From Sabellastarte sp. h YS-2021 (Eukaryota; Annelida; Polychaeta; Sabellida; Sabellidae): a DNA stretch of 64,000 nucleotides. Of the stretch, positions 24,859-36,258 are shown piece after piece; positions within the stretch are counted from its first letter, which is position 1, and every line of letters begins with the position of its first letter. The notes below the pieces were generated by a model, which was not told the DNA's origin, ran no database searches, and was given only the letters and a program-made list of their open reading frames with translations. The DNA is taken from NCBI GenBank assembly GCA_964017235.1, contig OZ024936.1, positions 35,734,040-35,798,039 on the forward strand. Reading direction: 5' to 3'. The translations under genes and the position numbers were made by a program.

Positions 24859-24939
24859 AAATTCTGTATGGAAATTAATAGACAAGGATATACTTCTTTG
24901 ATTTAAAATTACATTTTACAACAATAAGTAATACAGTAG

Positions 24940-26030
24940 AATATTCTGACATATTGGGAGACCTGGGTTTGATTCCCAGTGGTGTTCCTCCAAAAAACAT
25001 CATAGCTTAGTGATAAAGCACTCAGTTTGTCAGTTATGGTACTCTTTTATTATTTATTCAAAATTAATTCTGCATGGATTTTCTGGGACTACATATGAGC
25101 AGAAGCACTGAGGAAATACATTACTAGTGATATATAGAACACATATCTGGGTTACATAGTGTGAAAGGCCATGGTGTGACCTTTGACCTTGCTGTAGTGA
25201 CCTTGAACTATAAAATCTTACAGTTTCTACATAGTGTGCAAGGTCATGGTGTGACCTTTGACTTTGCTGTAGTGACCTTGAACTTTAAAATCTTACAGTT
25301 TCTGCATGTGACGGTACACTTACAGAATTGCAAATTTAATAAGTAAATTAAATTTTTATAAGTTGATACACTATCCAATGGACCAGCAAGGCCCACCCAT
25401 CCAGCCCCGCTATCAGCCTACTAGGGGTCTTCATAGCACTGGACAACAAAAAAGATGCTATGATGTCATGCTGTCTGGACAGAAAGGAAGTACAAGGTGA
25501 CACCTAGCAAATGCACACTCCGTGACCGGTCCTGCCAGTAGTATATACAGGATGTCTTTTTTTGGAGTTTGGTGGGATCGGTCATACCCCCAACCAACAT
25601 CCATACCACATAATCCAGCGGCAGCGATCAATCGGTCGCATCCCCAACCAACATCCCTACCACATAATCCAGTGGCAGCGATCAATCGAACCAACCTGAA
25701 AACAAATAAGCACTCCCAACAGTCTGCTCAATAACTCTTGGAAACCCTTATTATAGTCCAGGCAACAAGCTAAATACACACAAAATAGAATATGGCTGGC
25801 AAAAAGGGGTATTTTAAACTCATGTTAGGTCCTCAGTAAGAGATATGTACCAATACAAAAAAGCAAATTTTCTTTAAAATATATATATAATTTTTTATCT
25901 TATAGTATTGCAGCAACAAAATAACAGACTGAGTGCTCTGTCACTGAGCTATGATGTCTCATTCCACATCACTGGGAATCAAACCCAGGTCTCCCAGTCT
26001 GAGCGGACAGTTAATATTTTGTTACAAGAA
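24940..26030. repeat. Inverted pair of tRNA-like blocks with B box before A box
   Basis: At 24955-25050 (+) GACCTGGGTTTGATTCCCAG is followed by ACATCATAGCTTAGTGATAAAGCACTCAG; the same order occurs on the minus strand at 25910-26020. GGTTTGATTCC is a good B box and TAGCTCAGTGACAGAGCA a good A box, but their order is permuted relative to a tRNA gene. Between them are AGGTCA-type repeats (25160-25310, two ~95 bp copies) and a ~64 bp tandem duplication (25573-25690). Confidence 0.65.
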
Positions 26031-26403
26031 TTAACATCACGGTCTCAAGTTTTATTTATTTATTTTTTTTTGGTCTTCTTCAACAACAGTGATAAGTTAG
26101 ACTTTTAAAAATGGAAAATAAAGGAGCCAGAGGGTTTTATTCAAATTTTATTACTTTAAGGATGACATATAGAGCTACTACATTAATATTTACAATTTAA
26201 ACCATAAAATCGAAGTATCCCCCAAAATTCTCATCCCTATAGTTTAAAACAAAGTATAATGAAGTAAAAACAATTCCAAAGACAAAGTTGTTATTCAAGT
26301 TTGGCCATAATCCGGCGATGGCGAACAGGTGTACCAACGTAAAACATGTAAGCACTCCTCCAGGCTGTTAGACGTCGTTACCTCGGCTCTACTTTACTTG
26401 CGT

Positions 26404-26643
26404 GTAGCCTAACGTTTTCAGCACTCTGTGGGTGTACAACTACCAGCAATTTATAATTTATTTGTTTTAAATATTTCGTGAAGGCAGTATTAGGTGCGGT
26501 GACAGTAAAATATTGCTGGATTATATATTTGTAAAATATTGTTAGAAACCCCATCGTAGCCTCACGTTTTCAGCACTCTGTGGGTGTACAACTACCAGCA
26601 ATTTATAATTTATTTGTTTTAAATATTTCGTGAAGGCAGTAGT
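26404..26643 (+). repeat. ~87 bp direct repeat, 152 bp apart
   Basis: GTAGCCT(A/C)ACGTTTTCAGCACTC ... ATTTCGTGAAGGCAGTA at 26404-26490 and again at 26556-26642, almost identical. Confidence 0.9.
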
Positions 26644-26695
26644 AGGTACTCGGACCAGCATCTCTTCTCTGATTGGCTGGGCGGTAAGTAGACCT

Positions 26696-26926
26696 CTACT
26701 GCTTCCCTGCATAAGTTGGCCACAGTCATAAGTTGGCTGCCCTCACCACACCTTCACAGGGCCTTAACACGAGTGGCCTACTACACTCTGAAATCATGTA
26801 TTACTGTTTAACTTATTATATGCAACAGTTTTCACTGGTGTACAAAAACCTATTTGTCTTTCTGGGGCCTGTAGATGAGCCGCGGCCAACTTAGGACTGC
26901 GGCCAACTTATGCAGGGTAGCAGTAG
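26696..26926. mobile_element. Small MITE nested in the Mutator-like MITE
   Basis: Ends are ~44 bp inverted repeats: CTACTGCTTCCCTGCATAAG... and (reversed) CTACTGCTACCCTGCATAAG..., each containing two TAAGTTGGC words. Total 231 bp. Target duplication not clear. Confidence 0.85.
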
Positions 26927-27240
26927 GGATATGTTTAGGGGATATAACCACCGCCCCACCGCCCTGGTCCGACCGCCCTTCCGGAAGTCCGGGTTTTATA
27001 ATATACCAAGTAAAATAGAGCCGAGGTAACCACGTCTACCAGGCTGTTTGAGTTTCAGATACCCCTATTATCGCCCATTTCACATGATAAATACACTAAA
27101 AATAAAACATGGCAGCCATCATAAACTGCATCAAAATAAGTATTATGCATCAATTGATAATTCTTATATATATATTTTCGAATAACTCTGCTGTATATAA
27201 CAGGACAAGAATTTATCCTCATTTGTTTATATTAGTTACT

Positions 27241-27391
27241 GTGTTTGGTTCAAAGGTCACATCGATAACGGCGCCACCTGGATTCGGGTACACGCTACTA
27301 TTAGTACGCCGGAACGCCATTAGTAGAAGTAGAACTTCGGGTAATTTTCCAACGTACAGTAGTATTCTGTTTTTCTTTTGCACTAGTACTA
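27241..27391 (+). promoter_or_regulatory. Probable CHRAC1 promoter / 5' UTR region
   Basis: Lies directly before the CHRAC1 start codon and is GC-richer than its surroundings (GGCGCCACCTGG, ACGCCGGAACGCC). No TATA box or initiator can be placed with confidence. Part of it (27256-27325) is also present inverted at 23160-23250. Confidence 0.4.
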
Positions 27392-27529
27392 ATGGCGGAA
27401 AATAAGAAATTGGAAAACAAACTGGGAACATGCGTTCTCCCAATATCTCGAATTCGAACTATAATGAAAAGTTCACCCGAAGTTTCCAATATCAACCCAG
27501 AAGCACTTTTCTTAATTGCTAAGTCAACT
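27392..27529 (+). CDS. CHRAC1: Chromatin accessibility complex protein 1, coding exon 1
   Basis: ATG at 27392 opens 46 codons ending at a GTAAGT donor (27530), phase 0. A short polar N-terminus is followed by the start of a histone fold of the NF-YC/CHRAC type: LPISRIRTIMKSSPEVSNIN, then PEALFLIAKST, which covers helix 1, loop 1 and the start of helix 2. CHRAC1 pairs with a POLE3-type partner in the CHRAC remodelling complex. Loop residues KSSPEVSNIN favour CHRAC1 over NF-YC or POLE4. The rest of the fold (usually ~80-90 more residues) must be in later exons; none was found in the 36 kb to the window end, where the DNA is nearly all transposons. Intact gene with a huge intron or orphan exon cannot be decided here. 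Confidence 0.88.
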
Positions 27530-28189
27530 GTAAGTTTTTTCATCATTTAACCGAAATTATTCCTGTATTATCCAGAGGCAGATACAGTACAGTACAGTAC
27601 AGGATTTCCCGAAAGGGGGGGCGTGGGTTATCGCCGGTATAGATTTTCGGTATGCGGAAAAAAGGCCTTGTGGAAAAAAGACCTTGTGGAAAAAAAGGAC
27701 TTGTGGAAAAAAGACCTTGTGGAAAAAAGGCCTAGTAAATATTTAGATATTGGAAAAAAGGCCTTGTGGAATAAATTTTTTGGCTATGATTTTATTTTAT
27801 AATTTTATTTTTCTTTTTAGATTTAACAAGATTAAACATATTAAGAACATATTAAATCAAAAGCACATTTATATTTGATTCACATTTAAAGACATCATAT
27901 GTGAAAAGCTAGTGAACATAGAAAATCAGTTTAAAAAGCACAACTGTACAAAATAAATCAGTCCAGAAAGAACTACTATATATAATAAACAAAATAAATC
28001 AGTCCAGAAAGAACTACTATATATAATAAATCTGTGTAAAAGCACTTCTGTACACACTAAACCTGTTTAAAAAGCACTACTGCACACACTAAATCTGTTT
28101 AAAAAGCATTACTGTACATAGTAAATCAGTCTAAGAATTACAAATTTTAAATCAGTCTAATGCAATGTCCAATGCCCTGTAAGAAGTCC

Positions 28190-29485
28190 TCAACTGATTT
28201 GCATGGTTCCACTTTTCCTGGCCTCACAAAGATAGAGTAGTCGGCGTTGTAAATCCTTTGTGGTTTTTCTCACACGCTTAGTGGGTGGCTGTCCTCTGTT
28301 TTCCTGGATTATGAGAGTCCTCATTAAGCTTTCATCCTCCTTCAGGTGAGTGATAAGCCGCCAAACGGAAGGGTGGCTGTGACCAACTAATTGTTTAAAG
28401 GAGTTGTTCCAACTCTCACAGTGATTGTTGGTGCGATATGTACCAGACACATAAGTGGCATCGAAATAGTCAAGAAGGGGCTCAAGGTCTGTGGGAACAT
28501 GGTCCTTTAGATACATCATGCCAGCATGTACATCATCCTCTGGGAGAAATGATAATCCATCAATCATGCCACAAAAATGCTTGATGTTTGGATCTTCTTT
28601 GTATGCTGATGACAGGCCAAGTTCTTGCACCTTCCTCCATTAACTCTGTGTCAAATGATAAAAGCAGCCTTTTGTGGTAACATGTGGCCCAAAGGTGTGT
28701 GCCACTGCATTTATAACTGATCTTTCAAAGTCCATATGCACTATCTCAGGATCTAAGGTAAACCCTAATTCTTCTGCCTTGTCACATATTGCCCTGAGCA
28801 TTTCCTCGTATAGACCTTGGGATTTCCCTGTCAGAAGAGCATATGCACATGAAACTGCAGACTCTCCAAGCTTGGCTCGAATAACTTACAACTGCGTGAA
28901 AAGTTTTGGGGCAGTATCAAAAGTACCATCCATAAACCAGTCTCCTTTGGTGGCTAGGTGACGAATCCCTTCACTGCTGGCAAACACTATGACCCTCTGA
29001 TTGGAACCTGGCCCGCTATCATGGATAAGGAACTGCTGGCCAGTTGCAGTTTGTGCCCACTCATCTTCAATGGTGAGCTCAGACAAAGTCTTGGGCTCCT
29101 TGGGTCGAGCACCTCTCTGCACATTCCGGATATTTCGCTTCAGGCTGTCCAGATTTCCCACTGCTCCTCTGATGTCTTCACTCATCTCAGCTAACTGACC
29201 GGACAGGATTTGAGCAGGCTTCTCCCTGGATGTCTTTGCTTTGGCCTTCATCTCTGCTTTTGACTTTGCAACTTCTATTGCTTTAAAATCTGGGTCATGG
29301 GAATGAGGCTTGGTTACATGAGGATTTTCTTTCTCCAAGGATGTGTAGAGGCACGCCTTGCAATTGTAAGCCCTCCTGTTGGAGCACTGCCATTGGATCT
29401 GTCTTCCAGTAGTTGTCTTCTGAGTATACATGAAACCCTCAAAACACAGTTTTGACCCTCCTTTATTATTTGTAATGAACTCCAT
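28190..29485 (-). pseudogene. FLYWCH/MULE-type transposase, broken by two stop codons
   Basis: One uninterrupted 432-codon frame except for two in-frame TAA codons (28886-28888 and 28640-28642). The N-terminal ~60 residues carry a FLYWCH-like zinc finger (LCFEGFMYTQK...WQCSNR...CKACLYTS...HSHDPD). The MULE catalytic region follows: DGTFDTAPKLF (first Asp), VHMDFERSVINAV (second Asp), the CFYHL motif, and NNHCESWNNSF (Glu). All DDE positions and the zinc ligands survive, so decay is recent: two point mutations to stops, no frameshift. The ATG at 29483-29485 is the first in frame. It would have moved the surrounding Mutator-like element. Similar genes are abundant in molluscs. It cannot be translated whole as it stands. 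Confidence 0.9.
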
Positions 29486-29559
29486 GTTGTCTCACTTAGA
29501 TATAATGAAGTAAATAAATTTGGGAGTCTTTTATAGGCTCTCATTTGGTAAGCCATTGT

Positions 29560-29832
29560 ATGAAAGATTAAAATTAATTTCTTTCATCTACCTGTTCATA
29601 GCTGTTGATTACCTGCTCAGGGGTACACTTACAAAAGTCTCAAAGACCAACTGGCTTTAGAAGCCTGCTCAGGATTGGATTGTAAAGCTATTTCAAAAAT
29701 GTTAGTCTTAACAGCTATTGCAATTAGTCTCTTTATTACAAACTTCTACTTTCCAATTAAAGAAAAGCCTCAAAGGTGAACTGCCTTTAGAAGGCTGCTC
29801 AGGATTGGATTGTAAAGCTGTTTAAAAATGTT
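29560..29832 (+). repeat. Subterminal ~130 bp tandem array of the Mutator-like element, left part
   Basis: Two units with TGCTCAGGATTGGATTGTAA, ATTGCAATTAGTCTCTTTAT and AAACTTCTACTTTCC words. The array continues at 51677-51990 with the same phase, showing that everything between was inserted. Confidence 0.85.
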
Positions 29833-30324
29833 CATAGTAAGAATACCAGAAAAAGTTCACTTCCTGTTATAAACCAAGCTGGGCAGATAAAGTAATGTGC
29901 CTTATATAATTGGCTGTATGTCAATTGTATTTCGACTGTATTATATTCATGCAGCAGTCTCATCAGAGGTTATGATTTATTCCAGTCAGCTCTCCCTGAA
30001 GTACATTTGGGGTTTTGGCTTGTACCACCGGTTTGTACCGCTATAGAACCGCTTTAGAACCGGTTCTGTACCTGTAAACCAGCAACTGTACCGGTTTGGG
30101 GGTTTGCCAAAAACTGACTTAAGTGATCTCCTGTAAAATATTGGTTTAATATTTGAGAGGGAATTAGAGAGTTTAGAGGCTGTAATTATATGTTTTAGAG
30201 CGCTCTAGAATTTATTCATACTGTATGTGTGCCTATGAAAGTGCATAAATGTTATTCATTGCCTGACTCTTCATTGAGTTCACTTTATAAGGGGATTCCA
30301 CCAGGTATAGGTCCAGTATTTATT
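29833..30324. other. Left part of the Penelope-like composite, non-coding
   Basis: No domain recognised. Contains a run of ACCGGTTTGTACCG / GAACCGGTTCTGTACC imperfect repeats (30030-30105). Confidence 0.35.
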
Positions 30325-31345
30325 ATATCCCCAGACGAAAGTCGGGGATATATTGGATTCAGGTCCGTCGCGCCGCCGCCGCCGCCGCCGCCGCCGTAGA
30401 AATTTCCTTGTGGACGCGATAACTCAAAAACAAATTAATATTTTTTTTTCAAACTTGGTACACATGTTAAGGGTGCCCAAAGGAAGATCCCTATTTTAAG
30501 GTGACCTTAAACTCCCAGTAAAAAAGAACTTATGGCCACCTTAAGGTCAGAAATTGCACTTTTGGCCACTTAGAGCCCTGTAGGTCACAAACTATGATGC
30601 TCAGCTGGCTGAAATTTTACCTGACAACACATTAATATGTTCTTAGTACATGTGCCGAAAATCATGACTTTAAGTTGAGGAGAAAATTGTGTTTGAGGCC
30701 CATAAATACCCCCACTTAGGGATTTTTTGCTATACTTTTCACATATTTTGCCCTATAATTTGGAAGTGATAATTCTGATGAGTCTCAAACTGCGCTAGGT
30801 ATAACTTTGATATGTAATCCTTGTCTGTAGAAAATTTTAGGGCTGTAGGTTTACCCAAAGGGGTCGACTTAAGGTCTCAAAAGTGCCCACAGAGACCCAA
30901 TTTATGCACTTTTTGTCACTTTCAAGCACTGTAGCTTTCAAACTATGTCTCTCATCTAAGTTAAATATCATCTGGGAATATATCTATGTGTTTTCTTATA
31001 TGTGCCCCAACATTTAGGCCTTTAATAGACAGTTAACCTGTGTATCAGGACCATAAACACCCACCCGAGTGACCCTTATAAGACATTTTTCACATCTTTT
31101 TCCCTGTAACTTGGAAATGGTAAGTCTGAGAAGTTTCAAACTGTATTAGATATATATTCTGTGTGTAATCTTAGTATGTAACAGATTTTAAGTCTGAAGC
31201 TTTAATTTTGAAGGTCAAATTGAGGTCTCTAAAAGGCTCCCAAAGACCCAATATTTGGACTTTTTGCTACTTTTAAGCCCTGTGACTGTCAAACTATGTG
31301 ACTGATAGAGCTCAAATCCTATCTGAGAAGATATTAGATGTTATT

Positions 31346-34300
31346 ATGTCCACCCCCCTGGGGGGTGGATATATTATTTTTGCTTTTTTCGCCGTCCGAT
31401 GTCCGGCGTCCGATGTCCGGCGTCACGCATGGTTTCCGCTCATTTAAAGGAAAAGTATTAGAGCTATTGTCACCAAATTTGGTATGCAGGCTTATTGGGT
31501 CAGTAGCTTGCTTGGGATTGCTTTTGGCTGTTGTACCTCTTTTGCTTACTGAGTAATACTTAAGTACAGCTATTTTCAGTACCCATTGGTTTCCGTGCAT
31601 TTAAGCCAAAATAATTAAAGATATTTTACTACAATTTTGAATACAAGATTGTTATGTCCATAGCTCGCTTGGTATTGCATTTGGGACTGATAGCTTTGTC
31701 AGTACATGAGTAATAGCCATTTAGGTACTTCATTGTGTATTTTCAGTACTACTTTTGAGTAATTTGCTAATATCTCAGAAACCGTGTGAGATAGAGCGAT
31801 TTCGTCGAAATTTTCGACCCACAGGGTATTTAAGGAATGTAATATTTGCAATTTTCAAAAAATTTTCCCCTCCCCAAAAATGGCGGCCATTTTGAATTTT
31901 CGAATTTTTGCCAAAAATGGCAAAACACAAATTTGCTTCTATCTCCTTAACCGTGCGAGATAGAGCGATTTCGTCGAAATTTTCGACCCACAGGGTATCT
32001 AAGGAATGCAATCTTTGCAATTTTCAAAAAAATTTTCCCCTCCCCAAAAATGGCGGCCATTTTGAATTTTCGAATTTTTGCCAAAAATGGCAAAACACCA
32101 ATCTGCTTCTATCTCCTTAACCGTGCGAGATAGAGCGATTTCGTCAAAATTTTCGACCCACAGGGTATCTGAGCATTGTACTCTTGGTAATTTTAAAAAA
32201 ATTTTCCCCTCCCCAAAAATGGCGGCCATTTTGAATTTTCGAATTTTTGCCAAAAATGGCAAAACACAAATTTGCTTCTATCTCCTTAACCGTGCCAGAT
32301 AGAGCGATTTCGTCAAAATTTTCGACCCACAGGGTATCTGAGCATTGTGCTCTTGGTAATTTTTACAAAATTTTCCCCTCCCCAAAAATGGCGGCCATTT
32401 TGAATTTTCGAATTTTTGCCAAAAATGACAAAACACTAATTTGCTTCTATCTCCTTAACCGTGCGAGATAGAGCGATTTCGTCGAAATTTTCGACCCACA
32501 GGGTATCTGAGCATTGTGCTCTTGGTAATTTTCCAAAAATTTTCCCCTCCCCAAAAATGGCGGCCATTTTGAATTTTCGAATTTTTGCCAAAAATGGCAA
32601 AACACTAATTTGCTTCTATCTCCTTAACCGTGCGAGATAGAGCGATTTCGTCGAAATTTTCGACCCACAGGGTATCTAAGGAATGCAATCTTTGCAATTT
32701 TCCAAAAATTTTCCCCTCCCCAAAAATGGCGGCCATTTTGAATTTTCGAATTTTTGCCAAAAATGGCAAAACACAAATTTCCTTCTATCTCCTTAACCGT
32801 GCCAGATAGAGCGATTTCGTCAAAATTTTCGACCCACAGGGTATCTGAGCATTGTACTCTTGGTAATTTAAAAAAAATTTTCCCCTCCCCAAAAATGGCG
32901 GCCATTTTGAATTTTTGAATTTTTGCCAAAAATGGCAAAACACAAATTTGCTTCTATCTCCTTAACCGTGCCAGATAGAGCGATTTCGTCAAAATTTTCG
33001 ACCCACAGGGTATCTAAGGAATGCAATCTTTGCAATTTTCCAAAAATTTTCCCCTCCCCAAAAATGGCGGCCATTTTGAATTTTCGAATTTTTGCCAAAA
33101 ATGGCAAAACACAAATTTCCTCCTATCTCCTTAACCGTGCCAGATAGACCGATTTCGTCAAAATTTTCGACCCACAGGGTATCTGAGCATTGTACTCTTT
33201 GCAATTTTCCAAAAATTTTCCCCTCCCCAAAAATGGCGGCCATTTTGAATTTTCGAATTTTTGCCAAAAATGGCAAAACACTAATTTGCTTCTATCTCCT
33301 TAACCGTGCGAGATAGAGCGATTTCGTCGAAATTTTCGACCCACAGGGTAACTAAGGAATGCAATCTTTGCAATTTTCCAAAAATTTTCCCCTCCCCAAA
33401 AAATGGCGGCCATTTTGAATTTTCGAATTTTTGCCAAAAATGGCAAAACACAAATTTCCTTCTATCTCCTTAACCGTGCCAGATAGAGCGATTTCGTCAA
33501 AATTTTCGACCCACAGGGTATCTGAGCATTGTACTCTTGGCAATTTTTTAAAAAATTTCCCCTCCCCAAATATGGCGGCCATTTTGAATTTTCGAATTTT
33601 TGCCAAAAATGGCAAAACACTAATTTGCTTCTATCTCCTTAACCGTGCGAGATAGAGTGATTTCGTCGAAATTTTCGACCCACAGGGTATCTAAGGAATG
33701 CAATCTTTGCAATTTTCCAAAAATTTTCCCCTCCCCAAAAATGGCGGCCATTTTGAATTTTCGAATTTTTGCCAAAAATGGCAAAACACCAATCTGCTTC
33801 TATCTCCTTAACCGTGCGAGATAGAGCGATTTCGTCAAAATTTTCGACCCACAGGGCATCTGAGCATTGTACTCTTGGTAATTTTTAAAAAATTTTCCCC
33901 TCCCCAAAAATGGCGGCCATTTTGAATTTTCGAATTTTTGCCAAAAATGGCAAAACACAAATTTCCTCCTATCTCCTTAACCGTGCCAGATAGAGCGATT
34001 TCGTCAAAATTTTCGACCCACAGGGTATCTGAACATTGTGCTCTTGGTAATTTTTACAAAATTTTCCCCTCCCCAAAAATGGCGGCCATTTTGAATTTTC
34101 GAATTTTTGCCAAAAATGACAAAACACTAATTTGCTTCTATCTCCTTAACCGTGCGAGATAGAGCGATTTCGTCGAAATTTTCGACCCACAGGGTATCTG
34201 AGCATTGTGCTCTTGGTAATTTTCCAAAAATTTTCCCCTCCCCAAAAATGGCGGCCATTTTGAATTTTCGAATTTTTGCCAAAAATGGCAAAACACTAAT

Positions 34301-36258
34301 TTGCTTCTATCTCCTTAACCGTGCGAGATAGAGCGATTTCGTCGAAATTTTCGACCCACAGGGTATCTAAGGAATGCAATCTTTGCAATTTTCCAAAAAT
34401 TTTCCCCTCCCCAAAAATGGCGGCCATTTTGAATTTTCGAATTTTTGCCAAAAATGGCAAAACACAAATTTGCTTCTATCTCCTTAACCGTGCCAGATAG
34501 AGCGATTTCGTCAAAATTTTCGACTCACAGGGTATCTGAGCATTGTACTCTTGGTAATTTAAAAAAAATTTTCCCCTCCCCAAAAATGGCGGCCATTTTG
34601 AATTTTCGAATTTTTGCCAAAAATGGCAAAACACAAATTTCCTCCTATCTCCTTAACCGTGCCAGATAGAGCGATTTCGTCAAAATTTTCGACCCACAGG
34701 GTATCTGAGCATTGTACTCTTGGTAATTTTTAAAAAATTTTCCCCTCCCCAAAAATGGCGGCCATTTGAATTTTCGAATTGTTGCCAAAAATGGCAAAAC
34801 ACTAATTTGCTTCTATCTCCTTAACCGTGCGAGATAGAGTGATTTCGTCGAAATTTTCGACCCACAGGGTATCTAAGGAATGCAATCTTTGCAATTTTCA
34901 AAAAATTTTCCCCTCCCCAAAATTGGCGGCCATTTTGAATTTTCGAATTTTTGCCAAAAATGGTAAAACACAAATTTGCTTCTATCTCCTTAACCGTGCG
35001 AGATAGAGCGATTTCGTCGAAATTTTCGACCCACAGGGTATCTAAGGAATGCAATCTTTGCAATTTTCCAACAAATTTTCCCCTCCCCAAAAATGGCAGC
35101 CATTTTGAATTTTCGAATTTTTGCCAAAAATGGCAAAACACAAATTTGCTTCTATCTCCTTAACCGTGCGAGATAGAGCGATTTCGTCGAAATTATCGAC
35201 CCACAGGGTATTTAAGGAATGCAATCTTTGCAATTTTCCAAAAAATTTTCCCCTCCCCAAAAATGGCAGCCATTTTGAATTTTCGAATTTTTGCCAAAAC
35301 TGGCAAAACACAAATTTGCTTCTATCTCCTTAACCGTGCGAGATAGAGCGATTTCGTCGAAATTTTCGACGCACAGGGTATCGAAGAAATGCAATCTTTG
35401 CAATTTTCCGAAAAATTTTCCCCTCCCCAAAAATGGCGGCCATTTTGAATTTTCGAATTTTTGCCAAAAATGGCAAAACACAAATTTGCTTCTATCTCCT
35501 TAACCGTGCGAGATAGATCGATTTCATCAAAATTTTCGACCCACAGGTATTTCAGCATTGTATTCTTGGCAATTTAAAAAAAAATTTCCCGTCCCCTAAA
35601 ATGGCGGCCATTTTGAATTTTCAAATTTTTGTCAAAAATGGCAAAACACAAATTTGCTTCTATCTCCTTAACCATGCGAGATAGAGCGATTTCGTCGAAA
35701 TTTTCAACCCACAGGGTATCTAAGGAATGTAATCTTTGCAATTTTCAAAAAATTTTCCCCTCCCCAAAAATGGCAGCCATTTTGAATTTTCGAATTTTTG
35801 CCCAAAATGGAAAAACACAAACTGGCCTTAACCGTGCAAAATAGAGTTATTTCGTTGAAATTTTCGACCCATAGGGTATCTAAAAAATGTACTCTTGGCA
35901 ATTTTCAAAAAAATTTCCTTTTCCCAAAAATGGCGGCCATTTTGAATTTTCAAATTTTTGCCAAAAATAGAAAAACAGGAATTTGCTTCTATCTTCTTAA
36001 CCGTGCCAGATAGAGTGATTTCGTCAAAATTTTCAACCCAACCAATGCAAAAAGGCATGAAGCTGAAATAATTTACATCTACACTAACAAATATTTAAGC
36101 GTCATTGATATATTTTACAAATGAAACAGGGTCTTGTAAGACTACTGTACAATTTGGGCAAAAGGTTCATGGGTGGACATTACACATGATAATGTGTGTT
36201 CTTCTATGCTATCCTGTTTCTATTCGCATCTACTATCAACAGGGCGGCCGATTTCTAG
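31346..36258 (+). mobile_element. Element E2, copy A, nested in E1A
   Basis: 5' hairpin ATGTCCACCCCCC / GGGGGGTGGATAT (31346-31372); GTCCGATGTCCGGCGTC repeats follow. The core is the 169 bp array. The inverted 5' arm GGGTGGACAT is at 36171-36180, the 3' stem-loop ACACAT-GATA-ATGTGT at 36182-36197, the end TCTAG at 36254-36258, then TT. E1B at 57985 shows the empty site: host GTTATT joins TTTATATG there, so insertion was at TT with no longer duplication. Confidence 0.88.
31760..36030 (+). repeat. 169 bp tandem array of E2A (about 25 units)
   Basis: Each unit has CTATCTCCTTAACCGTGCGA, GATAGAGCGATTTCGTC, TTTTCGACCCACAGGGTATC and the palindrome AAAATGGCGGCCATTTT. Two unit types differ after the GGGTATCT: AAGGAATGCAATCTTTGC or GAGCATTGTACTCTTGGTA. 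ORFs of 70-106 codons on both strands are by-products of the 169 bp period, not genes. Confidence 0.97.

Larger units (their letters stand above)
26369..27038. mobile_element. Mutator-like MITE with 9 bp target duplication
   Basis: Terminal inverted repeats of about 30 bp: TAGACGTCGTTACCTCGGCT (left) and, reversed, TAGACGTGGTTACCTCGGCT (right). Flanked by CCAGGCTGT on both sides (26360-26368, 27039-27047); 9 bp is the usual MULE duplication size. Contains a direct repeat and a second MITE. Confidence 0.85.

Noticed and set aside
24955-25050. Functional tRNA gene
   Set aside because: A and B boxes are in the wrong order and no cloverleaf can be drawn.
31775-36058. Dozens of overlapping 70-106 codon ORFs on both strands with similar proteins
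   Set aside because: They are forced by the 169 bp satellite unit; the period is not a multiple of three, each ORF ends after about 1.3 units, and both strands are open equally.
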